A DNA stretch of 5,164 bases. It comes from Thermoplasmatota archaeon (GTDB taxonomy: Archaea > Thermoplasmatota > E2 > DHVEG-1). The DNA lies in assembly GCA_022866015.1 (NCBI GenBank), contig JALHTX010000390.1, positions 1 through 5,164 of the forward strand. The letters are read 5' to 3'. Position 1 is the first letter of the stretch, and every line of letters begins with the position of its first letter. The notes under the pieces were generated by a model that was not told the origin of the DNA, searched no databases, and saw only the letters and a program-made list of their open reading frames with translations. Made by a program: the position numbers and the translations under genes. Below are positions 5,043 through 5,164 of this stretch, piece after piece.

Positions 5043-5164
5043 TATAGGCCAAATTGATATAATAGAAATGTACTCTCTTTTTTGGATGGGATGTATGAAA
5101 TCGAAAAAAACAGCTCAATTAAAAGAGAGGGAATTGATCATCAAGCTATCTAATGAAGGAAAGA
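5043..5164 (+). mobile_element. Probable left end of an insertion sequence (continues past the window)
   Basis: M28 homology stops at about 5042, and a transposase-like frame begins 53 bases later on the opposite strand. The junction reads TTTAGTTATAGGCCAAATTG. A TA at 5044-5045 could be the target dinucleotide of an IS630/Tc1-type element, but the right end and inverted repeat lie outside the window, so the exact boundary is a guess. Confidence 0.35.
5095..5164 (+). CDS. N-terminal fragment of a probable helix-turn-helix transposase
   Basis: Only the first 23 codons from ATG 5095 are in the window: MKSKKTAQLKERELIIKLSN, then EGK. A Lys-rich start followed by a helix of the ERELIIKLSNEGK type is common at the front of helix-turn-helix transposases of the IS630/Tc1 kind, where a 'reI' recognition helix follows. 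GGATGG at 5084-5089, 5 bases before the ATG, is a modest ribosome site. It runs away from the truncated peptidase. The family call is from this short fragment and the context only; an HTH regulator is the main alternative. Confidence 0.4.
   Translation, partial: MKSKKTAQLKERELIIKLSNEGK

Overview
The window is strongly AT-rich and almost entirely coded on the minus strand. It most likely comes from an archaeon, possibly an uncultured member of the Thermoplasmatota. This rests on three things: an M28 zinc peptidase followed by a PKD-type domain, a layout I associate with that group; TATA/BRE-like boxes upstream of several genes; and hairpin-less T-runs after several stop codons. It is an inference. 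The SD sequences and the metabolic enzymes would also fit a low-GC bacterium.

Layout in transcription order, right to left. At the right edge the first 23 codons of a probable helix-turn-helix transposase run rightward from 5095. They face away from an M28 aminopeptidase-like gene (4988-3927) whose 5' part is missing; the homology continues upstream of its first ATG and then stops, so an insertion element has probably cut this gene. A short intergenic stretch (3804-3926) with a T-run and a TATA-like box follows. Next is a tight three-gene operon: glucokinase (3803-2706), a LOG/lysine-decarboxylase-like nucleotide hydrolase (2703-2029) and a ribulose-phosphate 3-epimerase-like protein (2032-1397). 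Spacings are 2 bp and a 4-base ATGA overlap. The three may join sugar phosphorylation, ribose 5-phosphate release from nucleotides and pentose phosphate isomerisation.

The left quarter (117-1288) is a run of small genes, all minus strand and of unknown function, several with very good Shine-Dalgarno sites. They are a two-repeat small membrane protein broken by one in-frame TAA (1288-947), two adjacent paralogous small acidic proteins (833-645 and 640-434), and a 50-residue protein with a basic front and an acidic Ser/Asp/Tyr tail (269-117). The last has a TATA/BRE-like promoter and a TGTCA/TGACA palindrome in its leader. The first ~115 bases hold no firm gene, only an open plus-strand frame entering from the left edge.

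The best leads are the nonsense codon in the duplicated membrane protein, the epimerase lacking the usual first metal-binding His, the small-protein cluster, and the peptidase/insertion-element junction. I found no CRISPR array, rRNA or tRNA.
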